Source: Gadus chalcogrammus (taxonomy: Eukaryota; Chordata; Actinopteri; Gadiformes; Gadidae). From it: 64,000 nucleotides of DNA. A program made the translations under genes and the position numbers. Below, piece after piece: positions 45,622 through 55,357 of this stretch (the stretch's first letter is position 1; each line of letters begins with the position of its first letter). A model generated the notes under the pieces. That model did no database searches and was not told the DNA's origin. It saw only the letters and a list, made by a program, of their open reading frames with translations. The stretch spans positions 743,892 through 807,891 of the forward strand of contig NC_079416.1 in the NCBI RefSeq assembly GCF_026213295.1, written 5' to 3'.

Positions 45622-47145
45622 TATTTGGCGTCGCGACCAGGAGGAAATAGGGACTCGCCAGCTGCCGGGCCAGAGGACGGGACGCGAACGGATCATACGA
45701 CCAGAGCTCAAGGGTAAGTTGTCTTGCCATATATAGGATAGAGTCGTTTGATCTGTTCTTGCCCCGTCTGAACGCCGAGCAGCAGGTAAAGTGTCTCTTC
45801 GATCAAACGAACCGAAATTATAGATAAATGAGCGAGTGAGAGATACGGGGGCTCCGCGGGAGAGATTGACGTGCGCGCGCACATGGGCCATACGCGCGTC
45901 TGTGGTTCTAAATGACCAAGACGCTTTTGTGGCTCCCTATTTTGATACGAGTTGTTGTTATTTGGTGTTTTGGTGTTTTGGTTAAATAAGCTTACTGTAA
46001 GTCCTGTGACTGTCTTGTGGAGGAACGAATTAGTGGAAAGTTCTAACAAGGACAGGGCCAGCAGGCCCGCAGGTCGAAAGAAACAGACCTGTAGGATCTT
46101 TTCTGACAGTATCCTATTTGGAGTTGAGTTGTCAGTTGGGAATTAATTCAGTCGTTTTTATTTGAGGAGCTTTCTTGGGATACTGACTAGTGAATTTTAA
46201 ATGCTCATCTTGGTGCAGTTGACCTGCAGATCCTACACCAGGTGAATTTCTGATTCCGATCTTGCTATTTTGAGAAAACAGGCTTCTCGCACTTTTTGAA
46301 TAGATAAGTCTCTTGGTTGGGATTCCGCTTCAGGTGATTAGCTAATCCTGATCTTGGTGTTTTGAGAAGTTTCTTGTTTGTTCTTGATCTGTTCGAATGG
46401 TTATGTATTCAGCCATTATTTTAAAAGAATGGGCTTGTCGTTTGACGTTCCGTTTGAATGAGTTTTGACCCGCTAATCTTCCAATCACGCTGCAGTGTTG
46501 GATCTAAAGAAAGGGCCAGTCTGTAACTCTGATCTTGGTGCTGTGTGGCAATGGGTTCTTGTTTGAAATTCTGGTTGATTGATTATCCATCCGACTGTTC
46601 ATATTTTAATCAAAAGGCCAGTTTCTACGCTCGGTCAACTTTTTATTTGTAATTAATTACAAACAATTCGGACATTTTTCAATATAAGATAAAGAAATTG
46701 TATGAACCGGCTTATTGTCTGTATTTAAGTCGTGTTAGGATTAAGTTACCTCTGAGGTTTTTACGACCCGGTTCATTTTTTGTTGTTGTTGATTCTGTCA
46801 TAAATAAATTAGGCGGACAGAGAATAGTTAATTTGTTTAAATTAGTTGATAATCATAAATAAATTAGACGGATAGAGAATAGTTAATTTGTTGAAGTATT
46901 GAATAAATGTGTAATCTTCTTTGACATCGCCGCGCTGACTAACTGCACGTGCACGAGCAATCACACAGGGGACGAGCAGGAGCCTGCAAAGCAGGGAGGG
47001 AGACGAGCGCCGGGGAGGAGTTCACGTTTGTAGCTTAGAGATAATAAAGTATAGAAAATAACTAGCAGAATAAACTCAAATAAATTGTATTAATAAATAG
47101 TGTACTTCAGAATAGATAAATAAAGTAATAAAGTAATAATTAAAA
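45622..47145 (+). other. Proviral leader (untranslated)
   Basis: About 1.5 kb between LTR and gag without a credible gene. It holds a strong splice-donor match, CAAGG/GTAAGTT with GTAAGT at 45714-45719, placed as expected for spliced env mRNA. A 39-base direct repeat lies at 46799-46837 and 46854-46892 with two mismatches. The end is A/T-rich. Confidence 0.75.
45626..45643 (+). other. Candidate primer-binding site
   Basis: TGGCGTCGCGACCAGGAG follows the LTR by four bases, as a tRNA primer site should. TGGCG fits a tRNA ending CGCCA, but I could not match the full 18 bases to one tRNA from memory. Confidence 0.45.
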
Positions 47146-48861
47146 ATGGCACCAACAGCGGTAGAGATTTTGAGTAGAGACCGTCTATTGCTCAAAGGTG
47201 AGATGAAAAAGATCTCTGAGAATTGGGAAGAAAGGACAGAAGTAGCAGGTACTATATGGCCCATGGGAGGGACTTTTGATCCAACAATGTATCGGGACAT
47301 GGAGGTAGTAATAAGGAGTTACATAGATAACAGAAGTGGAAAAACGGCCTTAGCGAAGAAGGACAGGGAAAGGTTAGTGCTAGCTTTGTTCGAAGAGGAG
47401 GGAGAGAGGTGGCGCTCATTACAACGAGTGGCCAGAAAAATAATCTCAAAGGAAGAGTGTAACAATGCTGACATTTGTTGTAGTGAGGGTGAAAACGAGA
47501 ATGAAGGAGAGGAGGAGGATGACATTGAGCATGTTGGTGAAGGGTCATCACAACCATGTGTAAAACACATTACTAAGAATGCTAAAAGGAAATTAAAGAA
47601 GCGGAACAAAAGAAAGGAAGAGTGGTCTGGGACACAAGGGGCAGAGGAGCCTGGCTGCAGTACAGCAGTACTAAGCCCCACACCACTCGAGTTAGATGAG
47701 AAACTAAGAAAATCACAAAGGGGGAAAAGGGCACCCGAAACTTCCCCGGGAAATTATCCTATTCTAGACAAAGGACAACAGGTCCATTTTCAACCGTGGG
47801 GTTCACAGGACTTCGAGGGAGTCATTTCTAAACTCCCTAACATAATTAACGGGGCGTCTAAATGGATTAGAACATTTGAGGAGCTCACAGTGGGAAAGCT
47901 AATTGCAGTGGGGGACCTGAAAGCTCTGTTGGCAAGAGTGTTGGGGTTATCCAAGATGGAGTTTGTACTGAGGAATGGAGGGTTGAATATACTGGATGGA
48001 AAATATGATAAGACTACACTTGATCATTACAGAGGGGCGTTGTGGGCCACACTCAGGAGGGAGTTCCCGATCCGTATGGATCCTAAAAACATGAGAGTTC
48101 TCCCTATTGGTGACACAGAGAACCCTGCATCCTACCTGCAGGCCCAAGTAGACAGATGGCGCATGGAGACGGATGAGGATCCTGAGATCCATCCGGTGTT
48201 CTCTGTCATGTTTAGAAACTCTGTGATAGAGACACTTCCCAGCCAAATCAAAGCCAAGCTAGAGGATGTGGTTGGACTGTCTACATCAGGATCTCATAGA
48301 GATTTTAATGACCATTTAGTTCATGCAGTGGATGAATATCGTCAGAATAAACAAAGAACACAGGAACAAAGCAAAGAGGTTCAGAGGAAGCTATATCAGC
48401 TTCAGCTGGAAGATCTCACAAGGAAGGAAAGAGATAAGAAGAGACAGGCAGGTGTTTTAGAACCAGCTGCTGTAATATCGCAAGCCTTCCAGCAGGGCAC
48501 ACTTCAAAACCAACATCCACGATTGGCATTCTCTCTCCCAGTACAACAGCCTCAGAGCCAACTGTCACCTACTCCACCTGTTACACATGTGCACATCCAT
48601 AATTATGGGAACCCCACAAATAAAAATAGACAGAATCAGCAACAGGGGTCCCAAGGACAGAATAGAAATAATCAACAGCAGGGATTCCAAGGACAACGCA
48701 GAGGTCCTTTAATATGTTTTGGATGCAACCAGGAAGGACATATTAAGAAACATTGTTTGATTAACCCTTTTCCATCCCAGCAAGGACAGGGCAACGGTAA
48801 TCAGGGGAGGCAAGATCAAGGGAGCTACAACCAGGGACAGCAGGGTCCCTTTATAGGTTAG
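47146..48861 (+). CDS. gag: Retroviral Gag polyprotein
   Basis: An intact 571-codon frame. The N-terminal 100 residues are matrix-like but carry no MGxxxS myristoylation start (it begins MAPTAVE). A charged, E-rich linker follows at about 105-200, then a capsid-like middle at about 215-400, a charged coiled region near 400-445, and a Q/N-rich tail. One zinc knuckle has C524, C527, H532, C537. One knuckle and this length fit gamma-like fish retroviruses. The ATG at 47146 lies after a run of A/T and is the first long frame after the leader. The frame is the best preserved part of the provirus, consistent with youth or with retained use; sequence alone cannot tell. Confidence 0.88.
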   Translation: MAPTAVEILSRDRLLLKGEMKKISENWEERTEVAGTIWPMGGTFDPTMYRDMEVVIRSYIDNRSGKTALAKKDRERLVLALFEEEGERWRSLQRVARKIISKEECNNADICCSEGENENEGEEEDDIEHVGEGSSQPCVKHITKNAKRKLKKRNKRKEEWSGTQGAEEPGCSTAVLSPTPLELDEKLRKSQRGKRAPETSPGNYPILDKGQQVHFQPWGSQDFEGVISKLPNIINGASKWIRTFEELTVGKLIAVGDLKALLARVLGLSKMEFVLRNGGLNILDGKYDKTTLDHYRGALWATLRREFPIRMDPKNMRVLPIGDTENPASYLQAQVDRWRMETDEDPEIHPVFSVMFRNSVIETLPSQIKAKLEDVVGLSTSGSHRDFNDHLVHAVDEYRQNKQRTQEQSKEVQRKLYQLQLEDLTRKERDKKRQAGVLEPAAVISQAFQQGTLQNQHPRLAFSLPVQQPQSQLSPTPPVTHVHIHNYGNPTNKNRQNQQQGSQGQNRNNQQQGFQGQRRGPLICFGCNQEGHIKKHCLINPFPSQQGQGNGNQGRQDQGSYNQGQQGPFIG

Positions 48862-49120
48862 GGATATTAGGGGTGCTCAGAGAATCCACAGGGGGAGGGT
48901 CAGCTTGTAGCGATCACAAAACAAGCTGATGAGGAACCAATACTGCAGGTTCTGATAAATTATAGAGGCATGCCAATGATGGCTGACACTGGAGCCACTT
49001 ACACTTGCGTAAGTTCAAAATATGCCTCTCACCTCCCCCTGGCAGGAAAATTCACCAAAACTTTAGGATTCTCGGAACACACGCAGTTAATACCTATGAC
49101 AGCTCCAAGTCATAGGTATA
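48862..49120 (+). pseudogene. pro: Retroviral protease start, truncated
   Basis: In the same frame as gag, after the TAG at 48859-48861. A second in-frame TAG lies at 48868-48870. The aspartic-protease active site DTGA is at 48985-48996, preceded by a VLINYRG-like strand. Similarity ends near 49105, where an 11-bp inverted repeat begins, and the frame then runs into GTGA repeats until a stop at 49177-49179. The flap and C-terminal half are missing. Confidence 0.8.
49090..49119. repeat. Inverted repeat at protease breakpoint
   Basis: ATACCTATGAC and GTCATAGGTAT, separated by eight bases, form a perfect 11-bp stem exactly where protease similarity stops. Confidence 0.85.
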
Positions 49121-49147
49121 GCTCCATTCTTATTTTAAGTTGTATAA

Positions 49148-49202
49148 GTGAGCGAATGAGTGAGCGAGTGAGTGAGTGAGTGAGTGAGTGAGTGAGTGAG
49201 AA
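49148..49202 (+). repeat. (GTGA)n tandem repeat
   Basis: About 13 units of GTGA/GAGT, the first few with C substitutions. Confidence 0.9.
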
Positions 49203-49896
49203 AGAGTTAGCATTGAGTTAAGATAGAGGGGACAGATGAAGTGATTTGTGAAGAGTGAGACAGAGAAGAGGAAGAGTGTGTAGATTGGTAACGAGAAGTG
49301 GCGGTAATGGGGAAGGCTTTCCGGTTAGAATTTTCTTTGGGGACATTCATATCTTTCGATGGCCTTTTAAGATTAATAATCTAGTTTTGGAGTGTGTCCA
49401 AAAACGAACAAACCAGAAAGGAAAGGAAAGGATTACTGAAAGTGAAAATGGTTATGGAGATTTGTGAAAGCAAAGGAAGTAGATAAAGAGAGGTAAAGAG
49501 AGTTAGAGAGAAGGAACGTAAGTAAGGAAAACCCGCAGGTGGGGCTGGACAGAGAGACAACAGAGAGAAAGAGACTGAATTTGCATTGTACTGAATAGAT
49601 TATTTGTGCGTTTGGATGTACTCTGTATTTGGTCCCTGAATGTAACCTATGTCCACTGTTTTAGAGAAAACATAGAACCACCACTGGGATTGGTGATTCT
49701 GTGGCTCTTGGAGACTCTGCATCGCGTCGGAACACCATGTGGTATAGATCATTACATCTTGGTACACAGAGCACTGGTGAGACAACAGGTTGAATCAGAG
49801 GGAGAAGGTGTTTGGAGAAGGGAGAGGAATGTAAAGAAAGCAAAAAGGGCGGATGCGGACCGACGCAGAGGTAATAAATCAGCGGAGAGGAGGCTG
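49203..49896. other. Unassigned insert sequence
   Basis: Purine-rich, repeatedly GAGAG/AAAGAG, without a recognisable gene. A 109-codon open frame at 49606-49935 has no motif I can name. Confidence 0.5.
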
Positions 49897-50115
49897 GGGG
49901 ACGGTTTAGCTCAGGAAGTAGAGGGTGTCTTGTAACCGAATGGTTGCTAGTTCGATCCCCATCTCCTCCTAGCTGAGTGTTGATGTGTCCCTGAGTAAGT
50001 TACATTAGGAATAATTATTTAGACTCAAACATGAGCAATTAGCGTTAAAAATTGTCTGCACACCACACTCCACAGGAGTCAATGGGTTCAATGGCGCCAG
50101 GGTAAAGTGACTCAT
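49897..50115 (+). repeat. tRNA-derived SINE fragment
   Basis: An A-box-like TTTAGCTCAGGAAGTAG at 49905-49921 and a B-box-like TAGTTCGATCC at 49948-49958 have tRNA spacing. The TGTGTCCCTGAGTAAGT stretch at 49984-50000 resembles the segment after the tRNA head in many vertebrate SINEs. No poly(A) tail is clear. Confidence 0.55.
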
Positions 50116-50162
50116 CAAACGAGGAGCGGACCCAACCCATGGACTCTGCGTGGATAGGTGGA

Positions 50163-50210
50163 TGTTATTTTGGTGCTTGGACCTGACGAGGTCTAGGTGC
50201 TAAGATAACA
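50163..50210. other. 21-bp hairpin with G:T wobbles
   Basis: Arms at 50163-50183 and 50190-50210 pair along all 21 positions around the loop TGACGA; the six non-Watson-Crick pairs are all G:T. It has the size of a microRNA precursor stem but no family is recognised. Confidence 0.6.
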
Positions 50211-51000
50211 ACACAAATAAAATATTTCCTTCAAGATTATGATAAGTAATAGACAATTTATTAAAAGTGATCTTATAATTTAGAAAAAACAATCGGCAAT
50301 ACTTAAAATTTAGACCAAATAAGTATGATAAAACGTTATCCAAATTTCTAAATTTAGGTTATCCACAATGACAAATGTAATTTAAAATAAATAAGTAAAA
50401 TAAAATGAGACAGGGTGTGTGTGAGCCTGTTCTCATGTGTGTGTCAGGGCTGCCGAGGTAGGGGAGAATCCTCTCCTACTCCAAGTGACGGAATACACAA
50501 GGGGATACACAAGCATACTTAGATAAAACAATATGGTTAATTACTAAATAGAAACAATGTATCAATTCAGTGTTGAATAAACTAGTTAAGATCAACATAG
50601 AGGATTTGGGTTTGGTATAGTAGTGAATCAAAATATGGAAAACACTAAATGCAAGCAATAGGTAGAATAAAAGGTTTAATTAGGTCGTCCAATTTGAATA
50701 GATAGTGAAGGGCAATCGGGTAGGATTATGAAGAGAATTGTGATTTTGAGTAACGGTTAAAACAAAAGTGAGTCGCCCAATATTGAAGATGCAAGTTTTA
50801 ATATTGTGATTTTTGTTTTCTTTCACATCTCCCTAGTTAAGGACAATAGGTGGATTGACGCTACATCTGCTGGGAAGGAGACATACATGCTATGTTGTCA
50901 AATTGGATTCGGAAGTAGTGGGTTTACCTTCAAATGCCACTAATACTGCTGCAACACTTTAATAATTTTAACTGATAAATTATATTTTGTTTTATAGTCG
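50211..51000. other. A/T-rich sequence without a recognised gene
   Basis: Long A/T-rich stretches, some with TAAAATAA runs. Only short open frames; none carries a known motif. Confidence 0.5.
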
Positions 51001-51727
51001 CCCTGATGTGCATTCATGACGCACACATATGGCTGCATAAGGCAGATGCGGCTGAAGACTCTGTCTCCATCCCTCCACTTTGCGATCTATACCACCATAT
51101 AGGTGGGGATTGATCGTATCCCAGGTACGGCATCCTGCAATAAGCCAGTATGGAAGGCTGGTTAGCCAACGACGGGTAAGATCCCACCTTGAAGCCCGGG
51201 ACAACCTAATTCAGGCACAGTCACGATTACTTGGCAGAGTCACTGTGAGCACTGGCTCACCTGATCATGGAGTGACGGACTGCAACCATCATAGGAAAAG
51301 CCGGCTGATGAAAGGTGGAGGGGGAACAGGAGTCAGATATGTCAGCTCTGGCAGCAAAGGTCGTCTTGAAACGGGGCATGTCGCGTTTTATTTCATTTTA
51401 TTTTACCTTTGTGGCATAGAAGGCCACTAATGCATGTATGTTTTTTCGGTTTAGTGCATGACTTCGGAACAGCGTGGTTTCGGGCGGCTGATGGTAAACC
51501 CACCCATATTGGGCTTAGGATTTGGACATACTGGTTTTGATTTCCCTTCCCAAAAGATTGGTTTCAGTTTACTGATGCTTAAGGTTAGACTTTCGACGTT
51601 GGGTGCACCAACGGCGTTATTAGATTTGTTTATCATTTAATGCGTATGGTTTTGACCATTGCGCAAGGGGGGAGGTATTGAGGAGAATTAGGAAAAAATT
51701 TGAAAACAAGGTTTTTCTTCACCATAC
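51001..51727. other. Unidentified sequence, possibly repeat-derived
   Basis: More balanced in base composition than the neighbouring stretch. Open frames of 116 codons (51080-51430) and 60 codons (51458-51640) show no recognisable domain. A purine tract AAGGGGGGAGG at 51666-51676 resembles a retroviral polypurine tract and may belong to the pol gene or to another element. Confidence 0.4.
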
Positions 51728-52060
51728 TTGCAAATAATGATTAACATCCAGCTAAATGAGTGTGAAATATTTGAAAAAACAGTGTTCAACAGATGGGTAG
51801 AAGCAGTCCCATCAGAAGACCAAAGTGCGGCTACGGTAATCAAGGTTCTGACTAGAGAAGTCATGCCAAGGTTTGGAATTCCGTCACAAATTAACTCAGG
51901 CAATAGAGCTGCGTTTATTCAGAAAACACTCAAACAAGTGATTTAACATCTGCATGTCAAACAAAGATTAGGCTGTGTCTACATTCCTCAAACCACAAGG
52001 TATGGTGCAGAGAGGAATCGGACGCTTAAGACAAAGATTAACAAAATTAAATTAGAGTAC
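51728..52060 (+). pseudogene. pol: Retroviral integrase core, decayed
   Basis: Residues such as FNRWVEAVPSEDQSAATVIK and PRFGIP match the integrase core between its first and second catalytic acids, though the first acid's region is missing. The second catalytic position lies in SGNR, where the family has an Asp-Asn-Gly triplet, so the active site is lost. After a stop at 51945 the downstream part (LGCVYIPQ, then GAERNRTLKTKINK) continues in the same frame to stops near 52060. Confidence 0.8.
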
Positions 52061-52095
52061 TAAATTAAAGGACTAATGCACTACGACTGACACTA

Positions 52096-52647
52096 ATGAG
52101 TTATCGCATGAAAACTAACAGAACGACGCATCTAACCCCGCATGAAATGTTTACGGGTCGACCCATGCCTTCACCTGTCATTCGAGGGCCTCATAAAGGA
52201 CCTCCATTAGAACAATTGGAAACTGAATTAAGACGTTATATGGGACAACTAACTGGCATACAGAGGCTTATTTTTCAACTAGAGAAAGGCAGAGTTCCAG
52301 AGTTGGAGAAGGAGCCACCAAGGGGGGTGGAGCCAGGTGACCATGTGAGAGAAGGGCCATACAAAGTCACCAGCGCAACACCAACAGCCATCCAAGTGGA
52401 AGGAAGTGCCACGTGGTATCATCTCAACCACTGCACAAAAGCTGCTCAACCCAAAGCCAGAGACGACCGTGAGGAGGAGGAGCCAGACGCAGACACACGT
52501 GGGGCTGACCAGCTGCCCCAGGACCAGATCCAGTCGAGCCAAGAGATACAGCAGCATGATGATGCTGAAAACGGGGAGCCTGTTTCTGATCCTTTACGGG
52601 TTGTGCCAGATTTCGCTGGCACAAGCACAGACCCCGAGGAAGGATGA
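52096..52647 (+). pseudogene. pol: Integrase C-terminal domain (pol end)
   Basis: An open frame of 183 codons. The start MSYRMKTNRTTHLTPHEM and FTGRPMPSP are typical of the end of the gamma-type integrase core. EGPYKV...TAIQVEG...WYHLNHC is the SH3-like C-terminal domain with the GPY/F signature. The last 65 residues are acidic and repeat-free. The frame overlaps the env signal-peptide frame by about 90 bases, as in gammaretroviruses. It has no upstream polymerase, so it is a relic. Confidence 0.8.
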
Positions 52648-52771
52648 AACCACGGGGACAACACAAACCTGGAAGGGCCAGGAATTAGGGGGTGATAGGC
52701 CTACTGAAGAAAGCCAGAGAGGAACACAGGATAATCCGGCCCAAAATCATTCAGGACTAATTGACAACTAA
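52556..52771 (+). pseudogene. env: Env start: signal peptide and N-terminus
   Basis: Three consecutive ATGs at 52556-52564, then a hydrophobic stretch (SLFLILYGLCQISLAQA) like a signal peptide, then a T/E/Q-rich hydrophilic segment ending at a stop at 52769-52771. The receptor-binding surface subunit is missing. Confidence 0.65.
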
Positions 52772-52943
52772 GGGAAAACAGTCTTGTCTGCTCACATACC
52801 ACCGCAAGACCAAGTCAATGACTTTGTGTTTACTGTTATGTCGGATGACCAACACCTATGTGCATTAACCCTCATGCATTAAATTATGAACATGCACATA
52901 GGAAAGATCGGTGTAAATTACATATCCAATTTAATCCAATGAA

Positions 52944-53480
52944 ATGGTGTTTAACAGTAACGTCAGGAATGCATGTGGCTATAACAGAAAGTATAAATTA
53001 AATATGAGAGAATATATACTTCTTAAAACTGTGGCTTGGCAGAACAGACAGGCTTTAGATTGGCTTTTAGCAGAAAGGGGGGGAGTTTGTGATCTTATAG
53101 GTGAAATGTGTTGTACCTTCATTCCAAATAATACTGCCCCAGATGAATCATTTACACTTGCGATGAACAATTTAAAACGTTTAAGAAAAGAATTAAAGGA
53201 AAACGCAGGCCATGATCAGGGAATGTTTGGATGGCTTGAAACAAAGTTTGGTATGTGGGGAATGATGTTCGCAAAGATAGGTATAGTGCTCCTAATAGTA
53301 CTAACAGTGATGGGTCTGATCTTCTGCTGCTGCATTCCCATAGTCAGATCTGTAATAGCATCCAGGCTTTCTAAAGAGATGGCCCTCATGGTGACTGGCA
53401 TAGAGGAGTCGGGGGAGTGGGAGAGGATGCTCTATGGAGAGATAGATTGGAGTGACACTAGAAAGGAGATCGGAATGTGA
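52944..53480 (+). pseudogene. env: Env transmembrane subunit remnant
   Basis: An intact 178-codon frame with heptad-like residues at 24-45 (WQNRQALDWLLAERGG), then a CX6CC motif (C49, C56, C57), an N-glycosylation site N63, an anchor helix about 104-131 and a tail of about 47 residues. The CX6CC motif marks a gamma-type envelope with covalent SU-TM linkage. The fusion peptide, furin site and surface subunit lie in the deleted part, so a complete fusion protein is not encoded. Confidence 0.82.
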
Positions 53481-53990
53481 AAATCGGACATCAAAAAGAG
53501 GTCCTATTTTCTTAACTGATGACCTCTCTATGGGAGTCACAACCATTTCAGACAGTGTGAACAAATGGACATTTGGACTAATGGGTTCCAGGGCATGGTG
53601 GCTGAGAACAGAAGCAACTACGGTGCCCTAAACCCCCACGTTATATAGTATACCAGTACATGATGATAAATCAGAGCTATCCAAATCCATGCAAGCTTGT
53701 TAACAATTTTAGTTTCTAATTTCTATTATTTACTTATTTTTTGAAATATCATTTTTTGAGTTTCATATTTTTATGTCATATATTCTGAAATGCTAATTTT
53801 CAATGCATGCTGAAAATACTGTGTTATGTGTGAATTCTAGTTAAACATGTTAGACATTTGATAGATCTTTTTTGCCTTAAATCAGGTTGAGACTCCTGAA
53901 CGTGTTTAAAGGTTTTTTAACGATGATCAAATGTAGTGCAAAATATGACCCAAACGACTGTTATGTTTTTGTTGTGACCTTAGTAGTCAC
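53481..53990 (+). other. 3' untranslated region of provirus
   Basis: No gene seen. T-rich, with an inverted pair GAGGTC/GACCTC at 53499-53504 and 53520-53525 just after the env stop. Confidence 0.6.
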
Positions 53991-54000
53991 AAAGGGGGGA
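53991..54000 (+). promoter_or_regulatory. Polypurine tract
   Basis: AAAGGGGGGA ends two bases before the 3' LTR, the standard place for the plus-strand primer. Confidence 0.8.
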
Positions 54001-54002
54001 TG

Positions 54003-54522
54003 TGTGGTAGAAATTAGTGAGTATATTCTATGATAAACCATGATTATTAATAGGTTTTATATTTTAAATAGTGGAAAGCATTGTGTTTGCAGAATCTGGA
54101 TTCAGAACAGATGGTGCACAGGAATGTATAGGGAACTGGGGGGAAGCTAAGTTGGTCTAAGGCCTTTCAGCCTTGGGTCAAGCTAAAGTTGACCTCAGCC
54201 TTTTTAGCCTTGGGTCATCTTGGCTAATGAGGTTGATCCATGCAGACCACTGAACTGGGCAGTTGATAACATGCTGTGACGAAGATTGACGGGCGGAAAC
54301 CCCATTGTGACTCCATTGTAAACAAAGAAATTCCTATACGTGTATAAGTGAGGCTGCAGCCCGATGTGGGGCCAGTGACTTTGCAAACCCACTCAGGCTG
54401 TTGTCGTTGTTGTTTTGCTGCACGATAAAGTCTTTTTCAATTCTTGCTCCGGACCCCTCGATTTCTTTTACACTCTCTCTTAAATTAGTCTAAGTGTTTT
54501 AAATCTCGATTAATCTACGACA
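54003..54522 (+). repeat. 3' LTR
   Basis: Matches the 5' LTR except for about 7 substitutions, four of them in the last 25 bases, and one fewer CTCCATTGTGA unit. TATAAG at 54343-54348, GATAAA at 54424-54429. Confidence 0.9.
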
Positions 54523-54701
54523 CCAGCAGGCAGCAGCAAAGAGATGTAGCGACCTCGGTTTATTTCTTCAGCTTTCACATACACACAAACACGCACACAG
54601 GGTGCTTGGTCATTCTTTTGTTTTTTTTTCGTTGTCTGTTAAACCGCCACGTGGAGCGACGTGTCTGGGAACGTCGCCTCTTGGTCTGAGCGTGTGTAGG
54701 C
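54523..54701. promoter_or_regulatory. U2 upstream flank
   Basis: The presumed U2 promoter region. I could not pick out a convincing PSE at about -55 or an octamer further upstream. A (CA)-rich stretch lies at 54580-54600. Confidence 0.35.
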
Positions 54702-54890
54702 ATCGCTTCTCGGCCTTTTGGCTAAGATCAAGTGTAGTATCTGTTCTTATCAGTTTAATATCTGATACGTCCCCTACCCGGGGACCATATATTAAATTGA
54801 TTTTTGGAACTGGGAGATGGAAAAGGGGCTTGCCCCGTCCACTCCACGCATCGACCTGGTATTGCAGTACCTCCAGGACCGGTGCACCCC
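54702..54890 (+). ncRNA. U2: U2 spliceosomal snRNA
   Basis: A full-length 189-nt U2 beginning ATCGCTTCTCGGCC. The branch-point recognition bases GTAGTA are at 54734-54739, the Sm site ATTTTTGG is in the middle, and the 3' end reads GGTGCACCCC. U2 pairs with the intron branch site in the spliceosome. Stem-loop bases differ from human U2 in paired fashion (GTCCCC/GGGGAC and GGGGC/GCCCC), which argues for a working gene over a dead copy. A weak 3'-box-like GTGAAAAACAAAACT follows at 54900-54914. No insertion interrupts it. Confidence 0.93.
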
Positions 54891-55236
54891 TCTCTCACTG
54901 TGAAAAACAAAACTAAACTCCTCCTGAGAGTACACCCGTCCGCCTGTAGACAATAAAGTGTCATTTACAATTCATAAACGCACTGTTTACAATTATTCCA
55001 ACGATATTCTGTTGTTTAAGAAAGAAAAAAGGATTCTTTCTGTGGCGTGTCGATAACTCGGATCTCCAGGTTTCCTTTCGTTATGCTTCCATCTCGCTGA
55101 TTTCAGATTCTCCTGTCATCGTGTGACCGGTGGTCTACAGTGTTTATTAAAGTCTAGACATCTCCGAATGCTTTGCAACCGTTCTCCACGGGAACACGCG
55201 TGGGCATCGTTCAGCCCACCTGAACGTGTTCAACTC
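54891..55236. other. Spacer between U2 and U1
   Basis: Presumed U1 promoter in its right half. No clear PSE or octamer by eye. An inverted repeat CGTGGGCATCG/CGTTCAGCCCACC-type arrangement lies near 55198-55220. Confidence 0.4.
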
Positions 55237-55280
55237 ATACTTACCTGGCAAGGGAGATACCATGATCAAGAAGGTGGTTC
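55237..55280 (+). pseudogene. U1: U1 snRNA, 5' part (bases 1-44)
   Basis: ATACTTACCTGGC is the 5'-splice-site recognition sequence of U1, followed by stem-loop I with ATACCATGATCAAG (one base off the usual 70K-binding loop). It stops at TGGTTC, where the LINE begins, and continues at 60274. Confidence 0.93.
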
Positions 55281-55357
55281 GCTAGCAAGTCTGTAGTCGA
55301 GCGTTGTATGGGACACAGTGAATTGCGGACAGAGCAAGCAGTCTAGCTAAGCCGGCC

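Larger units (their letters stand above)
45091..54522 (+). mobile_element. Defective gammaretrovirus-like endogenous retrovirus
   Basis: Two LTRs flank a leader, gag, partial protease, decayed integrase and a reduced env, all on the + strand. Same-frame gag-pro separated by TAG and a CX6CC transmembrane protein point to class I (gamma-like). Reverse transcriptase and RNase H are absent; 49120-51750 holds unrelated sequence instead. The LTRs differ at about 7 positions plus one 11-base repeat copy, so the insertion is fairly recent. It cannot replicate as it stands. Confidence 0.9.

Noticed and set aside
45626..45643. Assignment of the primer tRNA to Arg or Asn
   Set aside because: Only the CGCCA end and a few bases fit; the rest disagrees with the tRNAs I can recall.
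47252..48246. Three antisense frames of 99-120 codons
   Set aside because: Shadows of the intact gag frame.
49606..49935. 109-codon frame as a gene
   Set aside because: No motif, overlaps the SINE head, and lies in inserted sequence.
51666..51676. Second retroviral polypurine tract
   Set aside because: Purine-rich and followed by a TG, but no LTR copy is seen after it.
54630..54660. PSE for U2 at about -55
   Set aside because: No convincing match to the vertebrate PSE; left unannotated.
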